Assembly (NCBI RefSeq): GCF_000005505.3
Contig: NC_016133.3
Coordinates: 22,532,555 to 22,596,554 of the forward strand
Reading direction: 5' to 3'
Length of the DNA stretch: 64,000 nt
Origin: Brachypodium distachyon
Taxonomy: Eukaryota; Streptophyta; Magnoliopsida; Poales; Poaceae
The notes under the pieces are model-generated. The model did not search any database, was not told where the DNA came from, and saw only the letters and a list, made by a program, of their open reading frames with translations. Of this stretch, positions 1 through 12,760 are shown piece after piece; the first letter of the stretch is position 1, and every line of letters begins with the position of its first letter. Both the position numbers and the translations under genes were made by a program.

Positions 1-3000
1 GGCAACGAACCAGGCTTCCAGGAGCCTTGTGGCGTCGCCTGCATCCATGGGGGAGCTTACGCTCTCCCATCCCACGCCGCGGTGAAGCGTCTCACCCGTG
101 ACGTGTGCGCGCTGTTGCACGATGCGGAGCCGCAGCAGCCGCTGAGGTGCTCACACGTGCCGATCACCTTCAGCGCCGATGATCACCTAGCGCGACAGTT
201 GGGTTCCAGGGTAGTACCCTTCGTCGTCTCGCCGATCATTAGCAATATGACAGTGACCAAGGTGTTGGTGTAGAACGGAGCGGGGCTTAACCTCCTGTCC
301 GCCAGGCTGGTGGAAAAGCTCCAGCTGCCGATGGAGCAGCTAAAGCCCACCGAACCGTTCCGGGGGGTGAACCCCGGGATCGTGCGCCCGCTGGGACGCA
401 TCACGCTGACGGTCACCTTCGGGTCCCGGGAAGCATTCAGGACCGAGCACATAGTGTTCGACGTGGTGCATACCCCGTTGCCCTACAACGGGATCCTTGG
501 TCGACCGGCGCTGATCAAGTTTATGGTGGCTACGCATTGCGCCTACGGCGTGATGAAGATGCCGTCCGTCTACGAAGTCGTCTCCATCGGGTGCGATCTC
601 AAAGACGCAGCTTGGTGCGTTGGCGAGGTCGTCCGGGCCGCTGCTGCAGCTGACGCCGGCAACGAAGGTATTGTCAAGGACGACGCCTTGCCGGGTGACG
701 CCCTGGCAACAAAGAAGGCCCGCGCCACCCTGCAAGGGTTAGCCGGAGGAGGCGCAGGCTCGAGCTCGTGTCCCGGCAAGGGGCGGGGGCTCCGGGAGGA
801 GGCCGCCAAAGTGAAGAAGCTGCCCCTCCAAGCCGGCGACAAGGAGCGCACCGTTACCGTCGGTGCGAACCTGACCACCGAATAGGAAAGCGCCCTCGTC
901 ACCTTCCTCCGGGAAAACGCCGACGTGTTCGCCTGGGAACCATCGGACCTTCCCGGAGTCCCCAGGGAGGTGATTGAGCATCGGCTCGCGGTGCGCTCGG
1001 GCGCGCACCCCGTCAAGCAGAAGATCCGGCGGCAGGCACAAGAGCGGAAAAATTTCATCAAGCAAGAGGTGGGCAAGCTCAGGGCTGCCGGGGCGATCAG
1101 GGAAGTTTTGTACCCCACTTGGCTGGCAAACCCGGTAGTAGTGCCCAAAGCAGGGAATAAACTCCGCATGTGCGTAGATTTTACCGACCTTAATCGTGCA
1201 TGCCCCAAGGATCCCTTCCCTGTACCCCGTATCGACCAGATAGTTGATTCTACCACTGGTTGTGACCTGTTGAGTTTTCTGGATGCTTTCTCCGGCGACC
1301 ATCAAATCAAAATGGCGGTTGAGGATGAGGAAAAGACAAAGTTTATCACCCCGGTTGGCTGCTACTGCTATACATGCATGCCTTTCGGGTTGAAGAACGC
1401 GGGCTCCGCATTCCAGCACGCCCTGCGAGAATGTTTGGGGCCCCAGCTAGGCCGCAACGCGGAGGCCTACATGGATGACATCGTCATCAAATCGAACCGT
1501 AGGGACTCGCTAATTGATGACCTGTGGGAGACATTTGACAACCTCCGCAGGATCAAACTCAAGCTGAACCTTGATAAGTCCACCTTCAGTGTCAACTCCA
1601 GGCAGCTTCTGGGTTTCTTGGTTTCACACCGGGGGATACAGGCTAACCCGACCAAAATAGAAGCCATCGAGAAGATGGAGGCCCCCCGCAAGGTGAAAGA
1701 TGTCCAGCACCTCAACGGCTGCGTTGCCGCGCTTGGACGCTTCATCTCCAGGCTGGGCGAGCGTGCCCTGCCTTTCTTCCGGGTAATGAAGAAGACGAGT
1801 CCAGTCGACTGGACTGCCGAGGCCGATGCGGCACTCCAGGAACTCAAGCGATACCTGAGGTCACCGCCCATCCTCGTCGCCCCCAAGTTGGGCGAGCCGT
1901 TGCTACTCTACTTAGCGGCGACTAACTAGGAGGTCAGCTCGGTGCTGGTTGCCGAGAGGGAGGAAGACGTCCCGGGGATTGGGGCTGCGGGGCAGGGGGC
2001 TGAGCAGCCTCCGGCAACAACCTCAAACCCAGGGACCACCCCAGAGCCGGCAACCTCAGCGCCGCGGAACGGTTGGTGCAGCGACCGGTGTACTTCGTCA
2101 GTACGGTGTTGCGCGACGCGCGGACAAGATACCCGCAAGTACAGAAGCTCCTTCTGGGGATTCTCCTTGCGTCCCGCAAGTTGCGCCACTACTTCCAGGC
2201 GCACCACGTCACGGTGGTGTCCGGGTTCTGCCTCGAGAGGACCCTCACCAACCGTGAAGCCACCGGGAGGGTGGCCGAATGGAGGATGGAGCTGTCGGAG
2301 TTCGACCTCCACTTCGCCAACTCCAAAAGCATCAAGAGCACGGCCCTGGCGGACTTCGTCGCGGAGTGGACATCCACGGGCGTAGAAGAAACTGAGGCGG
2401 AGACCGACCTTCCCGGCAAGCTGGACGAGGGCCACTGGGTCCTCTACTTTGACGGTGCGTTCAGTCTCCAGGGAGCGGGGGCCGGGGTCGTCATCGAGTC
2501 ACCCACAGGGGACCAGCTGCGGTTCGCCGTCCAACTCGACTTCGCTAACTCCACCAACAACACGGCGGAGTACGAAGGCCTGCTTGTCATCTGCGGGCAG
2601 CGGTCGCCCTCGACATTAAGCGCCTGGTTGTTCGCGGTGATTCCCAGCTGGTGATCAACCAGGTGAACAAGGACTACGATTCCCCTCAAATGGCGCCGTA
2701 CGTGGAAGAGGTCCGCAAGGTGGAACGGAAGTTCAAGGGTTTGCGCTTCGAACATGTCAAGCGGAAGGACAACTTCTCTGCTGACGAGCTGGCCAAGATG
2801 GCAGCAGAGCGCCGGAAGCCTCCGGCAGGGGTGTTCTGTCAGAAGCAACTGGCTCCTTCAGTCACCCCCCAGCCGGCTGCCGGGGACACCCCTCCGGCAA
2901 CCGAGGGAACCCCTGCAGCAGCAGGGGTCCATGCCGCTGATATGGCGGCATGCGTTGGCAGGGAAATTCCTCCCTGGGCGGAAGAGATTGCCCGCTATTT

Positions 3001-4184
3001 GAAAGGGGAGGCTCTCCCGGAGGATGACGTCGCCGCGGAGCGCGCAGCGCGGCAAGCCAAGAGCTACCGCAGGCGTGCGAATGGTGTCAAACTCATCTGC
3101 GTGTCGCAGGAAGAAGGGTGTGCGCTGTTGGAAGACATACATCGAGGCACGTGTTCACACCATGTGGCCTCCCGGGCTTGGCCGGCAAAGTTTTCCGGCA
3201 TGGCTTCTACTAACCCACGGCTCAGGTCGACGCAGAGCGGCTGGTGAGGACGTGCGAAGTGTGCCAGTTCCATTCAAAGAAGAGCAACCAACCAACCCAG
3301 GCCCTGCATGTCATCCCGTCCTCATGGCCGTTCGCGGTCAGGGGACTGGACATCATCGGCAAGCTACCAAGGGCGGTTGGCGGTTACAAATACTTGTTTG
3401 TGGCCGTCGACAAGTTCTCCAAATGGGTAGAGGTGGAACCAGTGCGCAAGGTGACCGCCCAGGAGGCCATCAAGTTCTTTAAGGGCATTGTGTGCCGGTT
3501 TGGTGTTCCTAACAGCATCATCACCGACAACGGCACGCAATTCACGAGCGCGGCGTTTCACGCCTATTGCGAAGACATGGGCACTAAGCTGCGCTTCGCG
3601 TCCATCTCTCACCCGAGGAGCCACGGACAGGCGGAGCGAGCCAACGCAGAGGTTCTGCGGGGGCTCAAGACGAGAACCTTTGACAAGCTCAAAGGCCACG
3701 GGAAGCACTGGATCGAAGAACTCCAGCCCGTGCTGTGGTCCATCCGGACCACACCTAGTCGGGCAACGGGCGAAACTCCTTTCGCCCTTGTCTACGGGGC
3801 AGAAGCGGTGCTGCCCCTCGAGCTCAAGTACGGATCTCCCCGAGTACGCGCGTACGGCGACACCAGCCAACACGAGCAAAGGGTCGACGATCTAAACTTC
3901 ATCGAAGAGCTTCGATGCCGGGCTGCTGTGCGAACCACGCGCTACCAGCAGGGACTCCGTCGTTATCACGACAGACGAGTCCGTCCCCGGGGGCTCGAGA
4001 ACGGAGACCTTGTCCTGCGCCGGATACAAGGAACGAAGTCGGGAACAAGTTGACTCCGAAATGGGAGGGGGCCTTCCGGGTAGTGCAGGTGACCAGGCCG
4101 GGGGCTGTCCGCCTGGAAACCGAAGACGGCTTGCCGGTGCCCAATAGCTGGAATATTGAACACTTGCGCAAGTTCTACCCGTGA
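1..4184 (+). pseudogene. E1 pol pseudogene (protease-RT-RNase H-integrase), left copy
   Basis: This is the copy of pol described in full at 38057-42240. In order: retroviral-type aspartic protease remnant (about 80-830, with a stop at 271-273 beside the N-G-A-G-L-N motif), reverse transcriptase (925-1929, Y-M-D-D at 1468-1479), a degenerate RNase H followed by a second RNase H (about 2073-2850), and integrase (about 3100-4184, with catalytic D, D and E visible). Stops at 883-885 and 1927-1929 are TAG. Frameshifts fall near 2070, 2590, 3175 and 4030. It cannot give a full polyprotein. The window edge cuts its start; upstream gag is expected outside the window. Confidence 0.92.
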
Positions 4185-4663
4185 AGCGGCGGAGCCCGAC
4201 CCTCAGGTGATGCCTCCGATGCATACCTCTCGAACTAGTGTAACCGGGCAGCCTCCGTGTGTAAACCGCTAGTTAATTGTGAATAAAGATAAGTGTTTCA
4301 CCCCTGAGCTTTGTTTTTGCCTTGTTCATTCGCGTGTTTTCCCCCTCTTGCCTCCTGCTTTAAGTGCACAAAGGTGTCCTTCCCTACTTGGTTGTGAGCA
4401 AGGGGCTGCCATGGCCCCGAAACGAAAACCCGTTGCCGGATCCTTCCGGCACTGGACATGCCGTTGGCGGGCTTCCCGCAACGTGCATCGCTAGTCGTGC
4501 CATTGGCGGGCTTACCTCAACATGCATCCCTAGGCGTGCAGTTACTCGGCCTCCCGCAGCCAGCACCGCGGAGTCGCTCCGCTTGAGAAAGGAAATGCTC
4601 ACATCCAAGTTTGGCATTGACCCCTTTGTGCCGGGGGCTGGGAAGCAGGAGAGATTTATCTGT

Positions 4664-4717
4664 TTTACCTGTGTTACTTGTTTTCGTAAGTTTACCTGTG
4701 TTACTTGTTTTCGTCAG
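4664..4717 (+). repeat. 27-bp tandem pair, left copy
   Basis: Two adjacent 27-bp units starting TTTACCTGTGTTACTTG, differing at one base near the end (TAAG versus TCAG). Repeated at 42720-42773. Confidence 0.9.
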
Positions 4718-4923
4718 TTTCGAAATTTTTTGCAGCACCTCGAATATGGTAAGAGTCTAACCTGCAAGAAAGGGAGGAATCTTGTACACTGTGGTGCCAC
4801 GACGCCGCGCGGATCCGTCGCGCTCGTCGCGCGCTGTGGCAAGCCTCCCTCCCACGTCTATAAAAGGCGTGCCCCAACCACGGAATGGCTCAGAGCGAAG
4901 CCGGGTTTAGGGCCGTGAAGGCA

Positions 4924-5384
4924 GGTGGTGCAACGGAGGCGCGGAGGTGTGCTGCCATCGCGCCCCTGCTGCGTCACTCCATCGAGCCCACCCTGAGGGG
5001 CGCCACAGAGGCACGGTGGTAGTGCATGCCCTAGGCGTCCCGCGCCGACAGGTGCACTGCCGTTGTACCCCTGCTGCGTTTCCCCAAAAGGGGCGGTTCC
5101 GGGGCGAGGGTCGCTGCAGAGGCACTGTGGTGGTGCATCCCATCAGCGTCCGGCGCCAACGGGGTGCATTGCCACAATGCCCTTGTCGCCCCCCTCCGAA
5201 GGGCACCTCTGCAAGGAGCAGGGGCTGCCGCGGAGACTCTATGGTAGTGCATGTCATCCGTGCCTTGTGCCGACGGGTGCACTATCATAGGGACCCGGCC
5301 GCATTCCCTTTGAGAGAGCCTTTTTCGGGGCGCGGGCCGTTGCGAGGACGCTGTGATGGCGCCGGTGCCGGCGCTCGTCGCTCG
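4924..5384 (+). repeat. Degenerate ~112-bp tandem repeats in E1 3' region, left copy
   Basis: Recurring GTGGT(A/G)GTGCAT blocks and AGGTGCA(C/T)TGCC-like blocks come round every 111-112 bases, at least four times, with heavy divergence. The units are GC-rich. Repeated at 42980-43440. Confidence 0.7.
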
Positions 5385-6383
5385 TTCCGGCCCATCACCG
5401 CGTCCTTGCCGCGGCCCTCGAGCAGTTTAGCTCCCGGGTAACAAGGGTCGTCGCATCCCTTGGGACGAGTTCCCTAGAGAAAACCCAGGTCTCCCCAGTT
5501 GCGGGGGCTGTCGCTGGAAGGCTATAACTTCCTCGTCACCCGTGCCCGCCGTTCGGGGTGTAGCGAAGCCGGCGCCAAGGACGTTATAGCCGTCTCGCGG
5601 CTGCTCCCGGAGCGGAGTCCTCCTAAGCCAGGGTTCGTCCCTGAAGGCCAGGGTCCGCCCCTGAGGGCGAGGGTTGCCGCGTGAGCGTGGTGGTAGCATC
5701 GGCGGCGGCGGTTGCCGCCGGCGGTGATCCTGCCCCCGCGTTCCCGCCGCATGCCTCCGAGATCGTTTCCCTTGAACAGGTACCCCAGATGGTTTCCTAC
5801 CGAGGCAGTGCCCCGTCTGCACTCTACCGCGGAGCATCGTGAAACATTGGACCGCACGAAAAAGCTAAGTATCTGAACGTGAACGCTGAATTCGCTAAGA
5901 GCTGAATGAAACCGAGCACTGCCCCGCTGGGTGCGGCCCCGGATCCCGCGCGTAGCCAGAGTGTTAAAAGGGACGCTTGCGGGGGGAGTGCGCTCCCCGT
6001 GTGGCTCCCGGGTCCGCCCCGGGAGGACACGGCTTGGAGTGGTTACCCCGCAAGCGGAGTGGCTCCCCGCTACCGCTTGGCCCCAGGTCGGCACTGCGGG
6101 TCCGTCCCGGGTCCCTGGTCTGGTCAAGGGTGAGGCGTGCGCGAGTCCCCCTGCAACACAAGGCAAGACACGCAAAGGCTAAGGGAACCACCCCGCGAGG
6201 CGGCCTCGGGGATAAAGGACAAAAATTGAGCAAACTAACAAGCTTGATTGACTAGGTGTCGAGTGGTTACATGGACTAATCAAAAGGTCATTGTCCAAAC
6301 GGTGCTAAGCGCCATACTTGCAGGAAAAGCAAACAAGAAGGAGGTACAGGGGAAGCAACGAGTATAGCTGGGGGCTGCGGCAG

Positions 6384-8175
6384 CTAGCTGTCGCCGTCTT
6401 CGGCCGGGGGGTCGACGGGGGGTTCAGGCTCTGGCTTCATCTGCATCCGCTCGACGCCCTCGTCGACGAACTCGCGCACTGCTTGGGTGTGCGTAGGCTC
6501 GTCCTCGCTGTCGGACCAAGCGTCCAGCAGGGACTCGAAGGGAAATTCTGGGTCCTGGAGATGAATCCGCGGGAGGATTGTCTCGGCAACCTCCCGGGCG
6601 CAGTTGGCGACTTCGTTGGCGCCATACTTGGCAATCCAGACATCGAGCGCCCCAAGTTTCCCCAACAAGTCGGAGAAGAAGGGGATCAGCGTCGGGACGT
6701 CCGTGCCATCCACCTCCGTCGCATGCAGCTCGAACTTAGGCAGCAGGTCGCGCAGCGACTCGACGATCTTTGCCAGCTTCTCCGTCTCAAGCTGCCGCTG
6801 CCCGATCAGCGTGCCATGATGGAGTCGGGCGTCTTGCGCGGCCTTCTTGGCCTTGCTAACGCGGAGGCCTTCGATTTCGCCGTGGTAGTTGGCGATTAGC
6901 TCGCTCTTCTCGTCCAGCCGCGCCTGGGCCGTCGCGAGCACCTCGGCATGCTCCTTCCGGGAAGCTTCTAGAGTTGCCGCCATCGCGTCGAGCCTTCCTT
7001 GGAGCTCCATGCGCTCGACCTCCAGTTGCCGACGGAGCTCGGCCTCCGAGACTACCGGCTCCCGAGCCGCCTCCAGGGCTTGCCGAGCCAGCGGCGCCTC
7101 CTCTTCGGCGAGGCGCGCCTCCTCGCGCAGCCGGGAGAGTTCGCGCCGCTCTCTCTCGACAGCCTCCCGCACCTCGCCGAGTTGATTCTTGGCGGCGGTG
7201 TGGCGCTCCCTCACCTCGTTATAGGAGGTGACGAAGGCGAACTGCTGGTCCCGGACGACGTCCAGGAACCGGTGCCCCCGCTCGAAGACGCTCGGATCCC
7301 AGGTAAGAGGATTCCAAGCGACCCCAGCGAGGGTGCCGAGGTCGGTGCCGGGGAGAGCCCCCGAGGATGACGAAGCCCCAGCTGCCGAAGTGGAGCTGGG
7401 CGCGGGGTCGCCAACTTGCTCCCGGGGGTCTTGCTGTCCTTCCCCGACAACTTCCCCCGCACCCAGGCTCCGGGACACCGGGGTTGGAGAGGGCTCCCTG
7501 CTTCCGGAGGGGGTCGTCCCCTGCTGGACGGCGGGCGAGCCCGAGCCGGCCACGTCCGCGGCTTCAGGCGCGTCGCCGGGTGCCGCCGCGGCGACGGCGG
7601 TCCCCACGGCTGCCGCAGTGTCCGTCGCGGCGGGGGCAGGCCCGGGAGCCGTTTCCGACTCCACCTCCGCCCCCGCGGTCCCGACGACCGAGCCGGGGTT
7701 GACCACGGCCGCGCCTGTTCCGGGCGCGGGCGCACTTGTGCCTGCACCCGTGGAAAAGCATGAGGGTCGGCGATGGTTGGCGCTATCGAAGGCGAATAAG
7801 GGCGACCGGGGCGGTTACCTTGTGCAGCCGTCGGGCTTGCCGGTGCAGCCTCCACTACCTCGCCTGCGCCAGCGGGAGCGTCCAAGGGTCTTGCCGCGGG
7901 CGAGTTGCCACTCGCTGCAGAAAGAGAAGGAATGGTTATGAATTTGGTTAACAGGAATCGCGGTTGCGGAGAATCAACGAAGACGTACCCGTCCGGCTCT
8001 GTCTCCGCTGGGGTTGGGTCGCCAAGGGACGCGCCAGCGCCGACGCTGGCCCCCGAGGCAGCGGGATCGATGGCACCGCCAGCGTCAACGCGCGTCCTCT
8101 TGCTTGCTGAGACGGGCGGGGAATCGCTCCTCGCCCTCTTGCTAGCGCCCGCCGGCGAGGAGGACTTCGGAGGGT
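6384..8175 (-). pseudogene. E1 antisense ORF, C-terminal exons, left copy
   Basis: Minus-strand coding region antisense to E1. An upstream exon (7819-8175) rich in Ser, Pro, Ala and basic residues joins a long final exon (6384-7741) across a 77-bp intron (7742-7818) that starts GTAACC and ends GTGCAG. The junction is phase 1 and keeps the frame open. The final exon ends in a long charged coiled-coil (E, R, A and L-rich heptads), then an acidic tail. Fuller description at 44440-46231. The 5' part of the gene is cut off by a Copia-like LTR. Confidence 0.7.
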
Positions 8176-9316
8176 TGCGCCTCCGAGGTATCCACACGTA
8201 CAGGGAGAAACTCCGTGCGGCGGACTGCTAGATCCGATCGCCAGGCTTTGGGCGTGGAGGTGTGACGGCCGAGTCTAACTCGCGTCTGGATTGGTGTAAC
8301 CCTAGACGGGTTGGTCTCCTCCACTTATATAGACGTCCCTAGTGGGCTCAACACTTGAGGCCCGTTAGGAGTCTAAGCCCGATACGAGTTGGATCCGATC
8401 CAACTCGGTTCCCACCCCTTAAGCGTGTGACCCTTCAGGTTCGCGGTCAGTCGGACACGACTACGAGCTCGAACTGCGGGCCCGAGTAACACCTTACTCG
8501 TCCACTGGCACCGACTCAAGTCGATAGTTGGTAGCGGCGCCTAGCAGCACATGCCAACTCCCAAGTAACCACAAGGTATATTGACGAACCATACAATGTG
8601 TCATATGCAACATTCCTTTTGCCTCACGATATGTGTGTCGAGCTCAAGGCAAGTGCTTGTCATCCTTGTGGATAGCTCGAGTCTCTTCTCATTCCTGTGA
8701 TACAGATTCCCGAACGGGTTAACACTTAACCCAAGTCGCATGGCCATGCTTTCCGAATCTGATCACTCGAGAGGGCCTAGAGATATCTCTCCGAACAGGA
8801 GGGGCAAATCCCATCTTGATCAACCATGACTCGCAGCATGCTTCTCGGCAAACCCGAAAGCTACCTTTATAACCACCCAGTTACGGAGTAGCGTTTGGCA
8901 ACCCCTAAGTAGGCCGATTCACATCCCAAGCTCATGCGATGACCTCAGGTCTCGGACTGGCATATACATCGTACTTGAGACTAACAAATGACAATCATCT
9001 CGTTGTGTCTCAGTGCGGGTCTGTCCGACTCAACAATCTCATTGTCGAGTCCATACTATCAGTCGGCAACACCTTGCCCTATGACTTGTGAAACATAGTC
9101 ATCATACTGATTCACATTGCTAGTCTAGCTTATGTGTCCGCATAACCTCAATGACTAGGGACCATTAGAACAACATCATAGAATACATAGTCTCACAAAC
9201 AAATCACGTATTTATTGACACATATCAGTGATGATGTTCAAGGACAATAACAATAACTCATGAATACATAGGAAATAACATCATCACATGATTGCCTCTA
9301 GGGCATATCTCCAACA
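8176..9316 (-). mobile_element. Copia-type (Angela/BARE-like) LTR inserted in E1 antisense ORF, left copy
   Basis: On the minus strand this reads TGTTGGAGATATGCCCTAGA at its start (9316 leftwards), the hallmark opening of Angela/BARE-type Copia LTRs in grasses. It then runs about 1.1 kb through a TATATAAG promoter-like stretch (plus-strand complement near 8326-8333). The right edge (9316) is firm. The left edge is uncertain; 8176 is a best guess. No convincing 5-bp target duplication is present, so the insertion probably came with a deletion. Confidence 0.72.
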
Positions 9317-10075
9317 GAAGGTGCGTGCCACGTCGACATCTGTGAGCCCCGCTAGCCGCAACGCCTTGATCTTCTCCACGATGGGGAGGAGGTCGGCGTC
9401 GCGGTGGTACCTATCCTGCCAGCCGATCTGGGGCACCGGCAGCTCCGTCGGCGGCTGGATGAACTCCTGGGGGTCCTCCACTCGGACCCAGCACCAGTCG
9501 CCCCGCCACTCTTTTTCGATCTTCTTCCCCGACCGGACGATGAACTCTGACTTCATCTGGTCGCGGGCGCGGAAAACCACCCCCGACGACATCGCCTTCG
9601 CGTTGTCGATGCGCGGGTAAAAGTAATGCCGGAAGAGCCCCACCGACGGCATCACCCCCACGAACGCCTCGCAGAGGAACTGGAAGGTGGCGAGGAGGAA
9701 GAGCGAGGTGGGGTGGAGCTGCGCCACCCGCAACTGATAGGAATCCATCAGCGCGTGGAGGAACAGAGAGAAGGGCGACACCATGCCGCAGAGGAGGAAG
9801 CGCGCAAACACCCGGAAGTTGTTATCCTGGTGTTCGACGCCCGCCGGGAAGATCCGCGTCTCCCCGTGCTCGTTGAAGTTGGAGGCGACGGCATGCCGGA
9901 GCTTCCCCAGCGCCTCACCGTTGTAGCCGGGGCGGAAGAAGGCTACTTTTGCGCGCATCTCCCGCCTCTTCTGATCCTTGGCGGCGGCCGCTTTGAGTGC
10001 CGCCTCGGTCTTGCTGGTCGCGGGCTTCTTCGAAGACTGGACCTCCTTCCCCTTCCTGGTGGTGGGGGGCGCCAT
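9317..10075 (-). pseudogene. E1 antisense ORF exon 1 (PF04195-like), left copy
   Basis: Starts at the ATG complementary to 10073-10075 (M-A-P-P-T-T-R-K-G-K) and runs to the Copia LTR. It encodes a basic N-terminus followed by the hydrophobic domain found in 'putative gypsy type transposon' proteins (PF04195). Details are given for the identical exon at 47373-48131. Confidence 0.72.
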
Positions 10076-10477
10076 GGGGAGCGAGGGCGGAAGCTGGCAA
10101 GAGCGCAGGGATGCGAGATGCGGAAGAGGATGGAGGCGAAAGGGCAAAATGTTGCCCCCCGTTGCCAACAGTGGAAGCTTTATGACGCCCGGTCGTTTGG
10201 TAACGGCAGGTTCCGTACCCTACGGGTGCGCGGGGATAACTCCTAATCACTGGGAGTAATGCGCGGAGTGGCCTTAACTACCCTATTTAGGGGGGGGAGT
10301 TAGGGCGGAAATCTCACGCCCACTACTCCGTTTTGGCGGCGCCGTACACGGGGCAGCGAAGGGACGCGGGCCCGCAACTGGTCGGGGCCCACGCGTCGGT
10401 TAAGGGCGTAGCCCGGCAACCGACTAGGAAGAGACCCTTCCGGGAACAGGTGATGCCGGCCCACGCCCGGGGGCTAC

Positions 10478-11493
10478 TGTCGCACCAGTGGCACCCGGGG
10501 TACCACCGCTGCGCGACGCGTGGCCCCCTCCCCGGGAAGGTCTCATCCCGGGGAGCGCCGACGAGCTTCCCGGCAAGCTACCAGCCCGAAAGGGGCTAGC
10601 GGGGCTTCTGGGAATATTCCCGCTTAGGCACCTCCCGGGAAGCTGCTTCCCGGGAGGAGGTTCCCGGGTGCGCTGGGCCCGGGTGCTTCCCGGGCTGACT
10701 TGCGGGGACTGGGGGTTCCCGGACGCGTGCCCCCGCCTCGAGTCGTGGGGCCCACTGGACAGCGCCACGCGGGCGCGTGATGGGCGCGGAACGCGCGGTC
10801 CCACCAAGGCAAGAAGTAAGGCGCGCGGCTTAGTAAACGAGCCGACCGACGGGTAGTTACCCGTCTGATCCAAGGAACAGTGGTTGTCCAATCCTACCCT
10901 AGGGTCCTAGGCCCCTAGCAGCGGAGGTGGCACCCATGCATGCCACCAGCTCACCAGGGAGAGTTGCGTGCCTCCCCGTGTGACACTTGTAGCACATGCA
11001 CCGTGGCACGTGTGGCTTCCCCTTGTGTATAAAAGGAGGACCCATGCCAACGGTCAAGGGGGTTAGAGGGTTGACGGGTCAGACAGTTGGGAGGTTAGTC
11101 AGTTGGTCAGTTAGTTGGTTCGGACGAAGCTCGCTCGATAGATGCTTACTGGCTCCAGTAGGTAGCCAGCAGAGAGCGGTGAGGAGCGCCTAGCCACTGA
11201 GAGAAAGCCTGGGAGCTTGCTCGGCAACCTGTAAACATTTGATCCGTAATCAATATCGGCTCAGACAGGCAGGACGTAGGGTTTTACACCTCCGGGTGGC
11301 CCGAACCTGGGTAAAAAACGTGCGTGCGTCTGTTCTTGGACTAGCGCGTACCCCTAGCACTTTGCCTCGCCGGCCCCGTAGGGCCTCATCGCCCGCGCCG
11401 GCGATCATCTGGTCTCCACCCCAGACGCCCCTACCAAACCTAAAAGGGGGACGTGGCTGCACGCCCTCGGTGTCGGAGCACCGAGCGACGACA
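10478..11493 (+). repeat. E1 inner 3' LTR (LTR1), left copy
   Basis: About 1016 bp, beginning TGTCGCACCAGTGGC and ending GCGACGACA. It contains a TATA box (TATAAAA, about 11028-11034). It differs visibly from the outer LTR and is a few bases longer. Identical to 48534-49549. Confidence 0.88.
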
Positions 11494-11751
11494 CGGGTGC
11501 GCGGGGATAACTCCTAATCAGTGGGAATAATGCGCGGAGTGGCCTTAACTACCCTATTTAGGGGGGGGAGTTAGGGCGGAGATCGCACGTCACTGCTCCG
11601 TTTGTAACGGCGCCTTACACAGGGCAGCGGAGGGACGCGGGCCCGGGGCGGCAGATCGGGGCCCACGCGTCGGTTAAGGGCGTAGCCCGGCAACCGACCA
11701 GGGGAAGACCCTTCCGGGAACAGGTGATGCCGGCCCACGCCCGGGGGCTAC
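11494..11751 (+). other. Collapsed internal region between two E1 LTRs, left copy
   Basis: 258 bp that repeats, with differences, the last 255 bp of E1 internal sequence just before LTR1 (10223-10477). It ends in the same purine-rich GCCCGGGGGCTAC tract that precedes the 3' LTR. See 49550-49807. Confidence 0.8.
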
Positions 11752-12755
11752 TGTCGCACCAGTGGCACCCGGGGTACAACCGCTGCGCGACGCGCGGGCC
11801 CCTTTCCCGGGTTCCCGGGAAGGTCTCATCCCGGGGAGCGTCTATGAGCTCCCCAGCAAGCTACCAGCCCGAAAGGGGCTAGCGGGGCTTCAGGGAATAT
11901 TCCCGCCTGGGCACCTCCCGGGAAGCTGCTTCCCGGGAGAGGGTTCCCGGGTGTGTTGGCCCCGGGTGCTTCCCGGGGTCGACTTGCTGGGACTGAGAGT
12001 TCCCGGGCGCGTGCCCCCGCCTCGGGCGTGGGCCCAGTTGACAGCGCCACGCAGGCGCGTGGCGGGCGCGGGACGCGCGGTCCCACCAAGGCAAGGAGCA
12101 AGGTACGCGGCTCAGTAAACGAGCCGACCGACGGGTAGTTACCCGTCCGATCCAAGAAACAGTGGTTGTCTAATCCGACCCTAGGGTCTTAGGCCCCTAG
12201 CAGCGGAGGTGGCACCCATGCACGCCACCAGCTCACCAGGGGGAGTTGCGTGCCTCCCCGTTGGACACTTGTAGCTCATGCACCGTGGCACATGTGGCAT
12301 CCCCTTATGTATAAAAGGAGGACCCATGCCGACGGTCAAGGGGGGTTGGCCAGTTGAACAGTCGTTCAGTTCCACAGGTTCCCTTCGCTGGCTTGCTAGG
12401 TCGAGGATCAGTTGGTTCCAGTAGACAGCCAACAGAGAGCAGTAGGTAGTACTTAGACATTGAGAGAAAGCCCGGTAACCTGCCCGGCAACTTGTAAACA
12501 TTTGATCCGTAATCAATACCAGCTCAGACACGCAGGACGTAGGGTTTTACACCTCCGGGTGGCCCGAACCTGGGTAAAAAACGTGCGTGCACCTGTTCTT
12601 GGACCAGCGCGCACCCTTAGCACTTTGTCTCACCCGCCCCGTAGGGCCTCATCGGCCGTGCCGGCAATCACCGGGTCTCCGCCCAGACGCCCCTACCGAA
12701 CCTAAAAGGGGGAGGTGGCCGCACGCCCCTGGTGTCGGAGCACCGAGCGATGACA
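11752..12755 (+). repeat. E1 outer 3' LTR (LTR2), left copy
   Basis: 1004 bp, TGTCGC...GATGACA. Followed directly by the target duplication TCGCC. Shares diagnostic bases with the 5' LTR of the complete copy. Identical to 49808-50811. Confidence 0.9.
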
Positions 12756-12760
12756 TCGCC
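12756..12760. repeat. Right target-site duplication of E1 (TCGCC), left copy
   Basis: Five bases immediately after the terminal CA of LTR2. They match the five bases before the 5' LTR of the complete E1 copy at 35090-35094. Confidence 0.85.

Larger units (their letters stand above)
4185..6383 (+). other. E1 3' non-coding region between pol and antisense ORF, left copy
   Basis: About 2.2 kb with no supportable gene. It holds a perfect-but-one 27-bp tandem pair (4664-4717) and a degenerate ~112-bp tandem array (4924-5384). Tat-lineage elements are known to carry variable tandem repeats in this 3' region. Open frames here are GC-rich chance frames. Confidence 0.75.
1..12755 (+). mobile_element. 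E1 Tat-type Gypsy element, left copy, 5' end outside window
   Basis: Left-hand copy of retrotransposon E1, from the protease region through the outer 3' LTR. It matches 38057-50811 of the complete copy base for base as far as I compared. Its 5' LTR, leader and gag would lie left of the window. The 3' end is followed by TCGCC (12756-12760), the same 5-bp target duplication that flanks the complete copy. It is inserted in the gag region of the minus-strand element E2. Confidence 0.9.

Noticed and set aside
739..1419. 226- and 228-codon minus-strand frames across E1 pol (also 38626-39475)
   Set aside because: They are mirrors of the RT/protease frame in GC-rich DNA; no domain, no start context, and the plus-strand domains are clear.
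4907..5837. Several 60-160 codon frames in the E1 3' region
   Set aside because: Frames run through degenerate tandem repeats on both strands with no recognisable protein.
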